NCBI GenBank assembly: GCA_943736015.1
Contig: OX031064.1
Span: 39,545,361 to 39,609,360 of the forward strand
Reading direction: 5' to 3'
DNA length: 64,000 nt
Origin: Tridacna crocea
Taxonomy: Eukaryota; Mollusca; Bivalvia; Cardiida; Cardiidae
Shown: positions 1-11,460 of the stretch, piece after piece
Numbering within the stretch: the first letter of the stretch is position 1
Layout of the letters: every line of letters begins with the position of its first letter
Program-made: the position numbers and the translations under genes
The notes under the pieces: model-generated
The model's database searches: none
What the model saw: the letters and a program-made list of their open reading frames with translations, nothing else
Told to the model about the DNA's origin: nothing

Positions 1-1014
1 TGTAAAATCTTATCATAGCGATGAGCTAAAATTGAGGTCTCATCACTTACGAAACTGTAATATTTTCAATGTTATAAAAAAAGTTTATAAAAACGGTGAC
101 ATGTAAAGGTATCCATCATTTTCTCCTTTTCCTTAACCCGTTTCCCCTTTCTAGGACAATTTTAGTTGTTTTAGTCACCTTCTTATTTATATCATGTGAG
201 CAAATATTTCCATTTTATTGTATTTCGAAGGCTGTCATCTAGTCGAAGTTATGATTAAAATTTGGTTGAATAGGCGAATATTTCTTAAATGATGACAAAA
301 CAAATCCGTAGTTTTACAACTTAAATGGCTTTGGTTTAATTAAAGGTGGCCCTTCAGATATTGGGACAAATATTTTACAAAAATGCACAAAAATTCATCT
401 TTATACCCTCAAAGCCTTATAATTTTCATTCATAAAATCCTAGAAGTCAAAAACCATCCGACAACAAGAGAAATCAGAGATTTACTACTGCCCAGGTCGA
501 CGCCTACGGGAAACAAGGTCTATTTTTACATGAGCAACTTACTCATTTACATACTGGAAATACACAGACAAAGCTTAAAACATAGCATCCGAAGAAGACG
601 TTATGGAAAATAATTACATGTTTGTTATGCTATGGAATTTAAGCCTCATTAGTCACGTGCTAGTCACTTTACATTCCCACAATGCTTTGTTTTTGTTTTT
701 TTGGCGGGAAATTTGAAAATAGCTAAATGGGCTACGTTAGAATACCACCATTTTTTTTTTCTTTAATATTATGAATCTTTTTCTTGCTTCGTTTAGACAA
801 AGACTTGTTGACAGTTACGCGCAAAAGATACACTATGATATAACAAGTTCGTCTAAGTGTGACCATTATCAACACTATAAGTAGTAGTGAAAAGAGAGTT
901 CTGGGGCATGCACGTCGTTTTTTTTTTTTTAAGAAATCGATGAAAATCGTTTAAAGGTCATTGAAGGGTCAAGGTTATCAGATGTAGAGCAATATCTCTG
1001 TAAATTTGAATTAT
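1..1014. other. AT-rich stretch, no gene recognised
   Basis: No coding region, RNA gene or clear repeat is recognisable. The longest ATG-started frame (383-613) resembles no family known to me. Several T-runs occur (near 750 and 920). Confidence 0.5.
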
Positions 1015-1631
1015 GTAATAGTTAAACGCTAAGAAGTCAAAATTAAACGATTTAAACTGCCAAAAGGAGGGAGCGTATTTAACCTTTTACCAAACAATCC
1101 ATTGGGAAGAAAAGTTATATTTGGAAAAGGAGGTTATCAGCATTTTCTCCTTTTCCTACAATATTTTCTACCTTGTCAAAAAACTGAAGTTCATAAATTT
1201 GTTCCACTTTCAAAATTTGACATCTGCCAATCCTTTGAATTTGGAATGGTCTAAAATTTGTCATATGGGAAAGGGTTGAAGAACCTTCATTATCAGCTTC
1301 ATTTCCAGTTCACACTTGACTATCGTTAGTGCTAAACAATGTCAAATAGATCTATGGCAGAATGTGACCTAGATTTTGAGGAAGTAACGACTAGACTCAG
1401 CCTACAGATTTAGAGCTCTACTACAGCATTATTTTTTCTTAAAATTTCAACATACCGCCGATTTACTTCTTAAACCTCGTAACAACAGCTTGTTTCAAGC
1501 TTCAGGTGGTATGTTTAGAGGACAACTGATAGATTCATCGGTCTTTATTACATAAATTGTATCTGTGTTTTACCATTTTTTTCAACAGCGTAACTTGTAG
1601 ATCTACTTGGCATGTGCTACACCTAATTTAA
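1015..1631. repeat. Left arm of a large inverted repeat
   Basis: About 600 bp that reappear in reverse orientation at roughly 6616-7508. The outer end is marked by GTAATAGTTAAACGCTAAG (reverse complement near 7490-7508). The inner end is CCTAATTTAA, also present reversed near 6613-6622. The arms differ by small indels. Together they frame a 6.5-kb foldback that holds a LINE and a MITE. Confidence 0.8.
1079..1280 (+). repeat. Palindromic hairpin repeat (GGAAAAGG family), copy A
   Basis: Starts TTAACCTTTTACC and ends AAAGGGTTGAA, so the ends are roughly inverted. The middle is a self-complementary core around 1122-1157 with TTGGAAAAGG on one side and CTCCTTTTCC on the other. The same architecture recurs across the whole window. 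Confidence 0.7.
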
Positions 1632-1844
1632 GTAATTGTTGAATAGTAATGAGGAGGTAGGGTTTAGGTACGCATGCGCAGTAAATCCAGATAAACTGCG
1701 ACGTTTAAATGGATAGAAAAGTAGGACAAAGACTAAATGTTGAAAAGAACTTTGGCTAACTTAAGATGACCTTATGATTGAAAAAGGCAGACATTTGAAC
1801 ATAGATAGAGAATATAGTTAATTTCCTTATGTCTTAGTTTAGAT

Positions 1845-2060
1845 TTGCATGTCATTGAAGATGAAATGCATTTTTTTCTCGAATGTGTCTCATATGAGCA
1901 AATTCGTGAACAGTATTTTCCGTATGCATGGTTACAGAATAGATCACTTGCTAACTTTTACAAAATTATGTCAACCAAAAATAACCAGAGCATCATATTA
2001 ATGGCAAATTATTTGTTTTGTGCTTTTCAATTCAGAAAGGAGCTACTATCAAATACTTAA
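1845..2060 (+). pseudogene. LINE C-terminal fragment
   Basis: A 71-codon frame with the H-x4-C half of the cysteine/histidine motif seen at the C-terminus of Jockey/I-type LINE proteins (EDEMHFFLECVSYEQIREQ). The minus-strand LINE nearby has the equivalent EDAAHYFFKCSRYHNERLQ. Nothing else of a LINE is visible around it, so it is a fragment captured inside the TTAA MITE. Confidence 0.5.
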
Positions 2061-2167
2061 ATTGACAGTCCTGATGTAGACACTACAGTAGACAATAATT
2101 TCATTACTGCAGAATCTACAATTATTTTCTGCCACATGTCAAAACGTTAGACCCATCCAAATTCACT

Positions 2168-2400
2168 TGCAGGCGACAAATTTCAATGTTGGCTCAGATG
2201 ATGAAACTCAGAGAGCGCTGCAGGAAAAGGAGAAATTGCTGGTTACCAGCGTTTTCTCCTTTTCCCTCAGTGTTTTCAAAATTTCAATGTTGGCTCAAAT
2301 GATGAAACTTTCCTTTGACTGAGCAGAAAGCGCAACGGGAAAAGAAGAAAATGCTGGTTACTAGCGTTTTCTCCTTTTCCCTCAGTGTTTTGAAAAGGCT
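2168..2400 (+). repeat. Tandemly duplicated palindrome
   Basis: A unit of about 115 bp, containing TTTCAATGTTGGCTCA and the hairpin core GGTTACCAGC flanked by GGAAAAGGAG and CTCCTTTTCC, is present twice (cores near 2224-2268 and 2337-2384). It belongs to the window-wide palindromic family. Confidence 0.7.
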
Positions 2401-2880
2401 TCTTGCTAAGGGTCGTAAAAAGTTGGCATTAAGAGGTAAAGAGTTATTCATAGATTTAATCATTATTGTATTTTAGTCTTTGTCCTACTTTTCTATCCAA
2501 TCAGAACGCTCATATTTGAAAATTTTTGACCGTCTATCTTCCATAAACTACCCAACGCAGGTTTATTTTGATCATTTATCCATTTAAACGTCGCAGTTTA
2601 TCTGGAGTTTATCTGGATTTACTGCGCATGCGTACCTAAACCCTACCCCCTCATTAATGTTCAACAATTCTTTAACCCTCTCCCAAACAAGCTAGTTTAG
2701 TTTAAATATATTTTATTGCCATAAGTTCGCACAATACATGTTAACAAATAATCATAAACGGCAAATGGGTTGAGCCACAAGTTCAAAAACTTAAATACGG
2801 CCCTCCCCATAGATCATGAAATAACAATCTTTACTAAAAGGCGGAGAACTGTTTATGGCAATATCACTAAGATGAAAAGC

Positions 2881-2907
2881 AATAATAATAATAATAATAA
2901 TAATAAT
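2881..2907. repeat. (AAT)n microsatellite
   Basis: About nine AAT units in the 3' part of the LINE. Confidence 0.95.
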
Positions 2908-2985
2908 TGTAAGTCAAAGAGCAGACAGAGTGAAAAGATACATTTGTAAAGGGTCAAACATCTGGCATATTACATGGAGTTTAGA

Positions 2986-3001
2986 TGAGAGAGAGAGAGA
3001 G
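2986..3001. repeat. (GA)n microsatellite
   Basis: Short uninterrupted GA run in the LINE 3' region. Confidence 0.9.
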
Positions 3002-3102
3002 GTGGGTATGGGTAACTCATATCAGTTTCTACTCTATTCAGACAATATAGATCAATTAACCATCCTGAAGCGCTTGTAGCAGCTATGTGCTTATGTACTG
3101 TG

Positions 3103-4077
3103 TCAAAAATTAAAATATTTGCTTAAAGGTAATTCGGTATTGCCATGTAATAAAAGATGACAGTTCAAGGGATGAAGATGTCTTAAAGTATTGAATAGCT
3201 GAAGACGTTCATTATGATATCTGGAGCATTTGAAAAAATAATGTGCAGCGTCCTCACCTTCGTCACAAAAAGCACAACTATTTTCGAAAGATATGTGGTT
3301 TAAAAAGAGATCATTTTTTAAGTCACTACAATTGTTTCTTATTCTAGCATGAATTAGTGAAAGGTAGCGCGTTCCATGAGAAAAATATGACGGGACAATA
3401 TTTGTTTGAAACATATAATTCAAGATTTCTCGTTTGAAGGATGAAATAGTAGGTAAATGTCTTAGGTTCAGTGGAAGTTGATTCCAGAGGGAAATTAGAG
3501 ATGGAACACACGAGTTTTCAAACAACGTTGTGCGGCATGGTAGAAGAACAAAGTCATCATTATTTCTCAGATTAAAACTAACAGAGCTCCCAACGTTTTG
3601 CGGGAAAAGACAGCTTAGATATTGCGGGACCATATCATGAGTGATTTTGAAGGCAAGAACAAGCTTTTGATATTTACGTCTGTCTGATAATGTTAGCCAG
3701 CTTAGTTCACGAAAGAGATTATACAAACTGGTTGAACGCGTCAGTCCAGTAACAATTCTTCCAGCTTCAATTTGAATTTTTTCTAATTTATCTTTCTCGT
3801 TAAAAGTGCAGTTGTCCCAAACAACAGAAGCATACTCAAGAATTGGTCTAAGGAAAGAAACATATATCTGATTTAGTGTTTTACGACGAACAGTAAATTT
3901 TAGCTTACGCATTATTCCTAAGAGCTTTGATCCTGAGAGAATTATATTATCTATGTGTTTATGCCATTTACAGTTGTCGCTGAAAGTTAATCCTAAGTGT
4001 TTGTGAGTGTGAGTAACATCTAAAAGCGTGTCATTAAAATTCAAGACTGGTGGTTGTTGATTTCCAAAGAAGAGGAC
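3103..4077 (-). pseudogene. LINE protein, C-terminal part
   Basis: This frame continues the reverse transcriptase after one in-frame stop at 4078-4080. It begins with the thumb-like HLGLTFSDNCKWHKHI segment and includes RPILEYASVVWDNC. It ends with a C-x2-C-x7-H-x4-C motif (CAFC, then H and C in AAHYFFKC) typical of Jockey/I-type LINE proteins. The frame from 4044 is open for 313 codons. It is part of the dead LINE. Confidence 0.85.
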
Positions 4078-5283
4078 TTAAGTTTTAGCAGCATTAAATG
4101 TGACAAGCCATTGCTTTAACCTCTTTGTAATAATGTCCAAATCATGATTAAGAATACTCTCTAGGTCAAGTTCTGTGTTTGAGGTTGTACACGCAAGCGA
4201 CGTGTCATCTGCAAACAGTCTTACAATACTTAGCAGTGATTCGGTAATATCGTTCACATAAATCAAAAACAGTAATGGGCCAAGTACAGAGCCTTGCGGA
4301 ACTCCGGCCAGTATTCTTTCTGTGCGAGAGTAAGAGGTTCCAATGAACACTCGTTGGCTTCTATCATGTAAATAATTTTCAATCCAGTCAAGTAATTGTC
4401 CGCGTATTCCATTTTGCTTTAGTTTGAATACCAACCCTTTGTGCCAAACTCTGTCAAAAGCTTTAGAAATGTCACAAAAGATTACACATGTTTGACTTTT
4501 ATTATCAAAGGATTGAACGAGTTGATGATAAAGTGAAATTAGTTGGTAAACAGTAGAATGACCGGTTAAAAATCCAGATTGATTTGGATATATTACGTTA
4601 TTACTAATAAGGAAGTTGTACATATTATGTTTATATACGCATCTCTCCATTAGTTTGCCTATACAACTAAGTAACGATATGGGGCGGTAATTACTAGGAG
4701 AGCTTTTTTTCGCCTTTTTTGAAAAGTGGCAAAATAAGGGCAGATTTCCATGACTGGGGGAAAATACTTTCACGCAGTGATTTATTGAACAGTCGGGACA
4801 AAGGTTTGGAAATTGAGTATTTAACTCCTTTTAAAACTTTATGTGAGATTAAGTCCGGGCCAACAGCTTTTTTTGCATCTAGAATTTCAATATTTTTTCA
4901 ATTTCTTGTTCTTCTATTTGTATGTGCTCCAAGGACATGTCAACCTTACTCTCAAAAGGAGGGAGATTTGTATTAGTCATCGAGAATAGAAACAGAAGTG
5001 AAATATTCATTCAAACAATTGGCCTTTTCCTGATTAGTGAAATAATACTCATCAATACCATTAATATTACGACTTGGCACAGGGATAGAATCCGCTGACT
5101 CAAAATTATTCACAAGGTCTTTCAATGTTTTCCAATAATTTCTTCTGTTGTTTAAACTGTCGTCTTCTATTCTGCTTTCAATGTGGTCATAAAAGTTTTT
5201 TTTTGCAAATTTCTTCAAATTATTCACTTTGTTACGTAGCTTTCTGTATTTATTCCAACTACTTTCGGTATTTGATTTTAGTG
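4078..5283 (-). pseudogene. LINE reverse transcriptase with linker
   Basis: Residues visible on the minus strand include NYRPISLLSCIGKLMERC (RT block 1), IFCDISKAFDRVWH (block A with catalytic Asp), GVPQGSVLGPLLFLIYVND (block B) and RLFADDTSL (the [F/Y]xDD catalytic pair). All core RT blocks are present in 4078-4773. Upstream, the linker (4973-5227) is in another frame, and the segment between has stops. The enzyme would have copied LINE RNA at the target site; this copy cannot encode it intact. Confidence 0.88.
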
Positions 5284-6346
5284 CTATTTTTCTTGCCTGT
5301 CACGGTAGGTTGTGAAACGTCGTAGCTCTGAGTCATACCAAGGTTTGTCATTTGGTCCAATTGTAACATCTTTTGAAGGAATACAATCTGACATATAATT
5401 CAAAAGAATTTCAGTGAATTTATTACAAGAGTCATCAACAGTAAGAAAGTCAATAAAATCCCAATTTTCATTTTCAATCAATTCATTGAGACGGCCAAAA
5501 TCTGCTCTGTTATAATACCAAACTTTACGTTTCAAACATTCGTGGCTTTCATGACTAGACTTAAGAAAAATAAACGTTGCTCTATGGTCACTCACTGACT
5601 CTTTAACATCATAACAACCAGATCGGTAAAAATCAATATTACTTGAGACGATAATAGGGTCTATGAGTGTAGAGGAATGTTCAGTTATTCTAGTAGGTGT
5701 GTCAATAATGTTCCTTAAATCATTGATAAGCATGATGTTTTTTAAATGTACCAAATTTTCATTTAAGAGATTTTCATTTAAATCGCCCAACAAGATTACA
5801 TTCGGACTAATATCTAAAGCTCTTTCTATGCTAACATTCAAGTCGTCCCAAATTGAAACACGGGAATTAGGGGGCCTATATGTCGAACACAAAAGGAAAG
5901 AATTTGATTGATGCTTTATTTCTAACCAAAATTAATAGACTGCACAGATGGTTTTTCAAGATCGGGTCTACGTTTAGAAAACAAACGATTTGAAACATAA
6001 ACAACGACGCCGCCTGAATGTGCAGATAAGTCTCTCCTATAGAGGGTAAAGTTTGAACACTCATTTAAAAGGTACTATCAGACACTTTATCGTCTAGATG
6101 TGTTTCGGTAAAACATAAAATATCGTGATCAGAAAGATCGGTAAATAAAAGTTCAAGTTTATTACGAATACTTCTAACATTAAGGTGTACAATGCTGATT
6201 ACTTTCAGGTTTTCGTCAGCAAACATTGGTCCAGAGTTAGACTCTATGTCACCCGAGAGTAAAATAATAATTAAGAGTGTCAGATAAAAGTGAAGATGGA
6301 AATAATATACAGTTGGGTAGAAAAAGGAATAAGGCGAAGAGGACAT
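5284..6346 (-). pseudogene. LINE endonuclease (EEP fold)
   Basis: The N-terminal part (6346-6065) has LSGDIESNSGP, HLNVRSIRNKLE and DILCFTETHLDD, the start of the exonuclease/endonuclease/phosphatase domain. The C-terminal part (5892-5284) has STYRPPNS, VILLGDLNENLL (GDLN motif) and SVSDHRATFIF (catalytic SDH). The middle (about 6064-5890) is out of frame, so at least two frameshifts are needed to read through. The domain nicks target DNA to start reverse transcription in active LINEs. Confidence 0.88.
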
Positions 6347-6419
6347 TGTTCTTTAAAATACTGTATCACGAATTTGTAAATTTGAACTGCAGGACCTTCA
6401 GTTAGCCAAACAAGCCCTT

Positions 6420-6615
6420 TTTTTTTTTCGTGTCTGCAGTACACGTCTTGAAAACATTGTGGGAAAAGAAAAAATTGTTTGTAACGAGCAATTTCTCCTT
6501 TTCCCACAGTGTTTTCTGTCCGTTCGGATAATTTTCTGCCATTGTTATTAAAGTTCAAATTGTCGTCTGCAAACTCTTTCAGTTTGGAAGAGTCTGTCGT
6601 TTGGGAAAGGGTTAA
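6420..6615 (-). repeat. Palindromic hairpin repeat, copy D
   Basis: Core around 6455-6515 with TGTGGGAAAAGAAAAAATTG and CTCCTTTTCCCACAG arms. The end is GGGAAAGGGTTAA at the junction with the right arm of the large inverted repeat. Confidence 0.7.
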
Positions 6616-6977
6616 ATTAGGTCTAGCACATGCCAAGTAGATCTACAAGTTACGCCGTTGAAAAAAAGGGCAAAACACAGATACAATTTATGTAATTAAA
6701 GCCGATCAATCTATCTAGATTTATATGGTTGGTTGTCCTCTGAAACATACTACCTGAAGCTTGAAACAAGCTGTTGTTACGAGGTTTATGAAGTAAATCG
6801 ACGATATGTTGAAATTTTAAGAAAAGATAATGCTGTAGTACTTAAATCTGTAGCAATTTTCATAGGCTGAGTCTAGTCATTACTTCCTCACAATCTCAGG
6901 CAAATACTACCATATTTGACATTGTTTAACACTGGCAATAGTCAAGCGTGAACTGGAAATGAAGCCGATAAGGTTCT

Positions 6978-7185
6978 TTAACCCTTACCCATATGACAAA
7001 TCTTTTAGACCATTCAAAATTGAAAGCATTAGCAGACATCAAATTTTGAAAGTGGAACTAATGAAGTTGAGTTTTTTGACAGGGTAGAAAATACTGTAGG
7101 AAAAGGAAAAAATGCCAATAACCAGAATTTTCTCCTTTTCCAAAAATAAGCTTCCTTCCCAATTGATTGTTTGGTAAAGGGTTAA
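6978..7185 (-). repeat. Palindromic hairpin repeat, copy E
   Basis: Mirror partner of copy A inside the inverted arm. Ends are TTAACCCTTACC and GGTAAAGGGTTAA. The core lies around 7098-7143. Confidence 0.7.
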
Positions 7186-7390
7186 ATACCACGTGGTCGT
7201 GTACGACGTTAAGCCCCGATATTCACGTGGAAAGTACGTCATTTTTTAGCGATGATGCAATGATGACGTTTCTTTAGCGAATCAGCCAACTCCATATATG
7301 GGTGAAAGGGCCTTTCTTTGTGAATAGTGGATTCCGTATATGGAACATTATTTTAGCAATGATGTAATGTGGGCGAAAAAAGACTAAGTC

Positions 7391-7502
7391 AGTTAAACGC
7401 TAAGAAGTTCAAAATTAAACGATTTAAACAGCCACAATCGGTCGCTACGCTCCCTCCTTTTGGCTGTTTAAATCGTTTAATTTTGACTTCTTAGCGTTTA
7501 AC
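7391..7502. repeat. Perfect-arm hairpin at the foldback end
   Basis: AGTTAAACGCTAAGAAG at 7391 is answered by its reverse complement ending at 7502, with ATTAAACGATTTAAACAGCC and its complement inside. The loop holds GTCGCTACGC. About 45-bp arms could form a strong stem. Confidence 0.85.
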
Positions 7503-7632
7503 TATTACAAAGTTACTGATGAACTTTCCCAAGCGATAAATTTATTTACTCTTCCAAATTCAAGAGTTGACAGATACACGTCCAAACTCAGCAAAAATAG
7601 TGGAAAATATTTCTGCCCCAAAACGGCTAATT

Positions 7633-7690
7633 TACAACTCTTCCATATTCAAAGAGTTGGCTACAACTCTTCCATATTCAAAGAGTTGGC
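7633..7690 (+). repeat. Two-copy 29-bp tandem repeat
   Basis: TACAACTCTTCCATATTCAA plus AGAGTTGGC occurs twice head to tail. Each unit has internal dyad symmetry (CTCTT and AAGAG). The rest of 7509-7904 shows nothing recognisable. Confidence 0.8.
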
Positions 7691-7904
7691 AGACGACAAT
7701 TTTGTAGGGAGTAAAAACGGAGAAAAGCTCAGTAAAAGTTAGAGGGCGTTTTTGAGAAGGGAGATATTGCTAATTATGAGCGATCCTTTCTTTTCACAAA
7801 CGTTTTTTTCTTTAAAGACCTGTAATTTAGACAGGTGAAAATCTGGGATTTTAGGAAAGAGCTATTCATGTATATGGATTTTATGTATATCAACTTTTCG
7901 TAAA

Positions 7905-8925
7905 TATTGCTGGAACAGATTGACATGAAATAGATGACCTTTGTTATCATATATTACAAACTTGAATTATGTTCGAATTTAGCTTCGGCTAATGTCGTCT
8001 GCATGCGGATTTTAATAGTGCAGGCCTTTTGGCTCTTTATGTGGCTGATCATCTTCGCAAGCCAAGGATACAAACTCCACTTTGTTCGACCTTGGCCGCT
8101 CGCCTCTTTAAAACTCTAAACTCCCGCTGCGCCACCTATCGAATATCACGAGTTGTGTAACTTTTTCTGATATAACTTTTGACCAATCAAAATGACTGTA
8201 ATAAAATTTGTTGGGCTATGCATCAAATATGGCTACGCTTTCGGATTCATCACATCAAAAACAAGACGAACAGACATACGATAATTCGCAATCATTTGGC
8301 TGTGGAACCCGTCCTAATATTTCACATAATTGATCGTAAACTATACAAAAAAAAAAAACTCATTAAATACCGATCATCTACTCTTTTTTTGGCAAATTTT
8401 CGTCACAGACACGACTACTTTCGTTCTTTGATGGGCGCCGCCATTATTGTTTTCTTTTTTGCGAAAGATTTCTAGTTACGGATGGTTTGATTGGACGCGG
8501 TGGGTTTTGATCGCATCCATTGAAATGGCGCAGCGGGAGCTTCGATTTTTAAAGAGGCGAGCGGCCAAGGGTACTACCTTAGTATCCTTGGCTTGCGAAG
8601 ATGGTGGCTGATATATCTACCTTGTCCTTAAAGAATAATGAAAATACTAGAAATCAACATGATTGGTTAAACAGGTAATTCGTGGCCAGTAACATGGATC
8701 TACGTTGTACTTTCCATGTATGTCGTCTGATCTTGGTCTATGTCATTAACAAATGCTCTCATATTTTGACTTAGGCACTGTAGGAGGTCAAACCCGACAT
8801 TTACCATTAATAGAGTTTCGGCACTGTCCAATTGTGCCCGATGGTGTGAATATTTACTTTTTGGTTATTCTTTGCAAGGAGGTCAATTTCAGGTCAGTTT
8901 GTTCAAATAATACCTCTCTCCAAAC
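7905..8925 (+). mobile_element. MITE-1, copy 1 (interrupted)
   Basis: Segments 7905-8049 and 8613-8925 match, in order, the contiguous 28560-29003. Shared landmarks are GGCTAATGTCGTCTGCATGC and GGTCAAACCCGACATTTACC. The ends are imperfect inverted repeats (GATTGACATGAAAT at the left, ATTTCAGGTCAGTTTG at the right). There is no coding capacity. It is split by the 554-bp Mutator-type MITE. Confidence 0.7.
8050..8603. mobile_element. Mutator-type MITE with 9-bp target duplication
   Basis: Begins CATCTTCGCAAGCC and ends with the exact reverse complement. Inverted ends extend about 90 bp with interruptions (CTTGGCCGCTCGCCTCTTTA is shared). It is flanked by GTGGCTGAT at 8041-8049 and again at 8604-8612. 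A perfect 9-bp duplication is the size made by Mutator-like transposases. The insertion interrupts MITE-1, whose sequence resumes after the duplication. The 98-codon frame inside resembles nothing. Confidence 0.88.
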
Positions 8926-9648
8926 TGTGTCATTTAATGTATCATGTTCATTATAGGCCGGAGGCCGAAATTGTGAATAAATTATTTGGATTTGGAATCT
9001 AAATTGCTGATAATTTGTTTTTTTTTTTTTTTTTTTCATCTAAATTTCTGTGATATATGTGTTGTTTTTTCTTTAATTCGGTGTGATGTAAAAACCCTAA
9101 ATACCCACATTTAACACAAAAAAATAGAGTGTGCTTGCTTTGGGAATGAACAATCTCTGTGTATATATCCACTATCTTGTGTCAAATATCGTTTAGTAAA
9201 AGGATGGGACAGATCTGCAAATGAGGCTTGGCGTCATAAGTTTTAACAATTTGGATGTTACACCGATAAAAATATGTAAACAGAAAAAGTACACACATAA
9301 TGAAAGGCATAATTTTTACACGAGTTAATATCTACATTTAAAATGATCTTCAGGTACGAGTATTTGAAGTTTAATGTCTTTAAACAGTTGCAATTTAGCG
9401 CCAGGACAAATTTACCACAAGGACGAACAAGCGAGCGAGAGGATAAAGAGACATCTAATGTACCAACAACCTTTGTTTGTGGGAGTTTAGAATGATATTA
9501 ATAGAAGAAGATTAATAAATGACATTCCTACCATTAAGAGTTTTATAAACCTTGAAAATAAGAGAGTGGGTTGTGGTATATAGGGTCTATAGTTAAACCC
9601 AGTCCTGAACTAATTCGTTTTTAGATTCGAGTAATGTAACTGTATAGT
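8926..9648. other. No gene recognised
   Basis: AT-rich sequence with a T-run (about 9019-9038). No repeat or frame of interest was seen. Confidence 0.5.
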
Positions 9649-9650
9649 TA

Positions 9651-10200
9651 CGAGGGGCATTAAATAAGTAATGCCCCTGACCCACTTTCAGTTGTCTGAT
9701 CTAGCTGAAATTTTGAATGTGTAATGATTTACATCTCTTTGGTTTATGTGGCAAATTACAGCTCTAAACTAATTGTGGTTTCTGATTTACAAGTGTTTTA
9801 ACTGAGTCAGGTGTGTGACTGACATATGATAGAAAAATTGGTAAAAATTACTTCTTGTAACCCAATGGTCATTTAAATTCTAACACAGATTTCCGGCCAT
9901 ATTTGAATTCACGGCGCCAGCGTTTTACAAGGTCATAGGATGGAGCATTATTACCATAAGTAACTTCAATTTCGTCAAAAATCTCCTCTGGTGCGCAATA
10001 ATCAAAGGCTCCCATTTAAGGAATGAATTTGTTGTTGTTAGTATTGAACTTGACAAATTACTTTGGCAAAGCCTACTAAAACGGCTTAAATAGATTTTTT
10101 TTCCTGAAATTATTCCCAATACGTTTTCTACAAAAAAGAAGGTACAATGAAAATTTGACAATCTTCAATTTTAGGACAAGAAATAGAATTGGCCCGTCAA
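9651..10200 (-). mobile_element. Mariner-family relic
   Basis: CGAGGGGCATTAAATAAGTA at 9651, preceded by TA, matches the style of mariner terminal inverted repeats. It is followed at 9880-10020 (minus) by a fragment of the N-terminal DNA-binding region. Only about 250 bp separate the two, so most of the transposase is missing. I could not find the opposite end. Confidence 0.6.
9875..10025 (-). pseudogene. Mariner transposase N-terminal fragment
   Basis: The minus strand reads EEIFDEIEVTYGNNAPSYD followed by LVKRWRREFKYGRKS. This is the second helix-turn-helix region of mariner transposases (the 'APSxxTVxRWxxxFxxGRxS' pattern). A stop follows shortly, and no DD34D catalytic part is present. 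Confidence 0.7.
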
Positions 10201-10949
10201 AATTTTTGAATTATTTTTAGAGTACAGAAAGTATGAAAGTTCTGGTCCCTAAACCCAAATTAACAATACATGCAGTTCTTATTTGCAAATACATATGAGC
10301 AATCTGCTTAAGAAATAAGTAATTCCCACTTGCAGATCTACATTTCGATGGAATAAATTAAAATTCAGCACTTTCACTAATTTCGTATCCTCAAAGTCAG
10401 AAGTCTACGTTCAAAATCCAAATCCACATAGTACGTCGCCCCTATTATTATCAGCTTGGAAAATTCTAGATCAGTCTTCCTAGAAAGATGAAAACAGGTT
10501 GTTTATTGAAATGAATTATTAAACAATTTATTTATTTACTAACAATCTGTATCTAAAGATAACCATAACAATCAATGTATGTTCCAAATGATTATAGAAT
10601 ATTTTGAGTCTAGAGTAAAAGTGAAAAAGGTAACATGTATATTCTACTTACAAAACACTTATCTCTTCTTTGGATAAAATAAAGTTTTAAGAAGTAAACG
10701 TTTCTTTTGTTTGAAGATAGAAAATATTTTTACACATTAACGTACACGAGACCAATACTTTATATATAAAGACAAATGTTAACTATTTACAATTTAAACT
10801 CTAAACTCTAAACAAGGCGTCAGGGATAACATTATTAATATTATCACCACATTTTATGTATAGGATATCCATGTTATATTCTTGTAAGAACGGACTCCAC
10901 CGGAGTAAAGGTTCACTTTTTGTTTTGTCTTATTTTATGTTAAAAAATC
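10201..10949. other. No gene recognised
   Basis: AT-rich, no recognisable element. It may include the 3' end of the gypsy relic to its right, but I cannot place an LTR. Confidence 0.4.
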
Positions 10950-11460
10950 AGCCGCTTACGATCACTATATACAATGACGGGTGCAGTAGCAGAAAATAAA
11001 TCACTGGATAATCTACATCATTACAATCCCCTTGAAGTAAAACACCACCTGCACTTGTATCACTAGCATCTACTGCAATCTTAAATTCTTTTTCAAAATT
11101 TGGAGCTAAAAGAACTTGTTCACTTTTAAGTGCTGCTTTTATTTTATCAAAGGATTTTTTTCAACAAACAATCCAGTGGCTCAGCAATGATATGAAAACT
11201 ATCACAGAATTTCCTGTAGTAGGCTGCCATGCCAAGAAATCACATAAATTATCTTTTGCAAGTACATGTAGGTACATGGAATCAGAGCTTCTACCTGTCC
11301 TCGTCCAACAATATGACCTTAAAATATTAAACTAGCATGACAAAATTCATCTTTAACAATATTAAAAGTTAGCCTGGCTTTACTCAGTCTTCAGGTATTG
11401 ATCCCAATCATCTCTATGAATGATGTTTCATCGATGTAGGCCCTACAGACGTCCAATCTA
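10950..11460 (-). pseudogene. Gypsy RT end and RNase H relic
   Basis: The minus strand gives a degraded YIDD region near 11430, KDEFCHA then GHIVGRGQVEAL near 11300-11350, and a DTSAGG-like RNase H start near 11060. Each has a counterpart in the element at 38540-44530 (EFCHATVTFLGHLVGQGQV and VDASDVGIGAV). Stops and frameshifts are frequent. Confidence 0.75.

Larger units (their letters stand above)
1632..2671. mobile_element. TTAA-flanked MITE with inverted ends
   Basis: Flanked by TTAA at 1628-1631 and 2672-2675. The ends are inverted repeats of about 90 bp: left end GTAATTGTTGAATAG then GTAGGGTTTAGGTACGCATG, with the reverse complement before 2671. TTAA duplications are typical of piggyBac and Kolobok superfamilies. 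No transposase is inside, so it is non-autonomous. It carries a LINE fragment and a duplicated palindrome. Confidence 0.75.
2700..6420 (-). mobile_element. Decayed Jockey/I-like (Nimb-like) LINE
   Basis: Reading the minus strand from about 6350 to 3100 gives an apurinic-type endonuclease, a linker, a reverse transcriptase and a C-terminal Cys/His motif, in the order of the Jockey/I group. The 3' untranslated part (about 3100 to 2700) contains an AAT microsatellite. Frameshifts and stops split the coding region into at least five frames, so the copy is dead. It sits inside the large inverted repeat. The clade assignment rests on motif style, not on a tree. Confidence 0.85.
6616..7508. repeat. 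Right arm of the large inverted repeat
   Basis: Reverse complement of 1015-1631 with indels, for example GTAGATCTACAAGTTACGC here against GCGTAACTTGTAGATCTAC on the left. The outer end carries an additional local palindrome (7391-7502). Confidence 0.8.

Noticed and set aside
6280-6636. 118-codon minus frame upstream of the LINE endonuclease
   Set aside because: It crosses the palindromic repeat and the LINE 5' boundary and has no family resemblance.
8179-8475. 98-codon frame inside the Mutator-type MITE
   Set aside because: No transposase motif. The element is too short to be autonomous.
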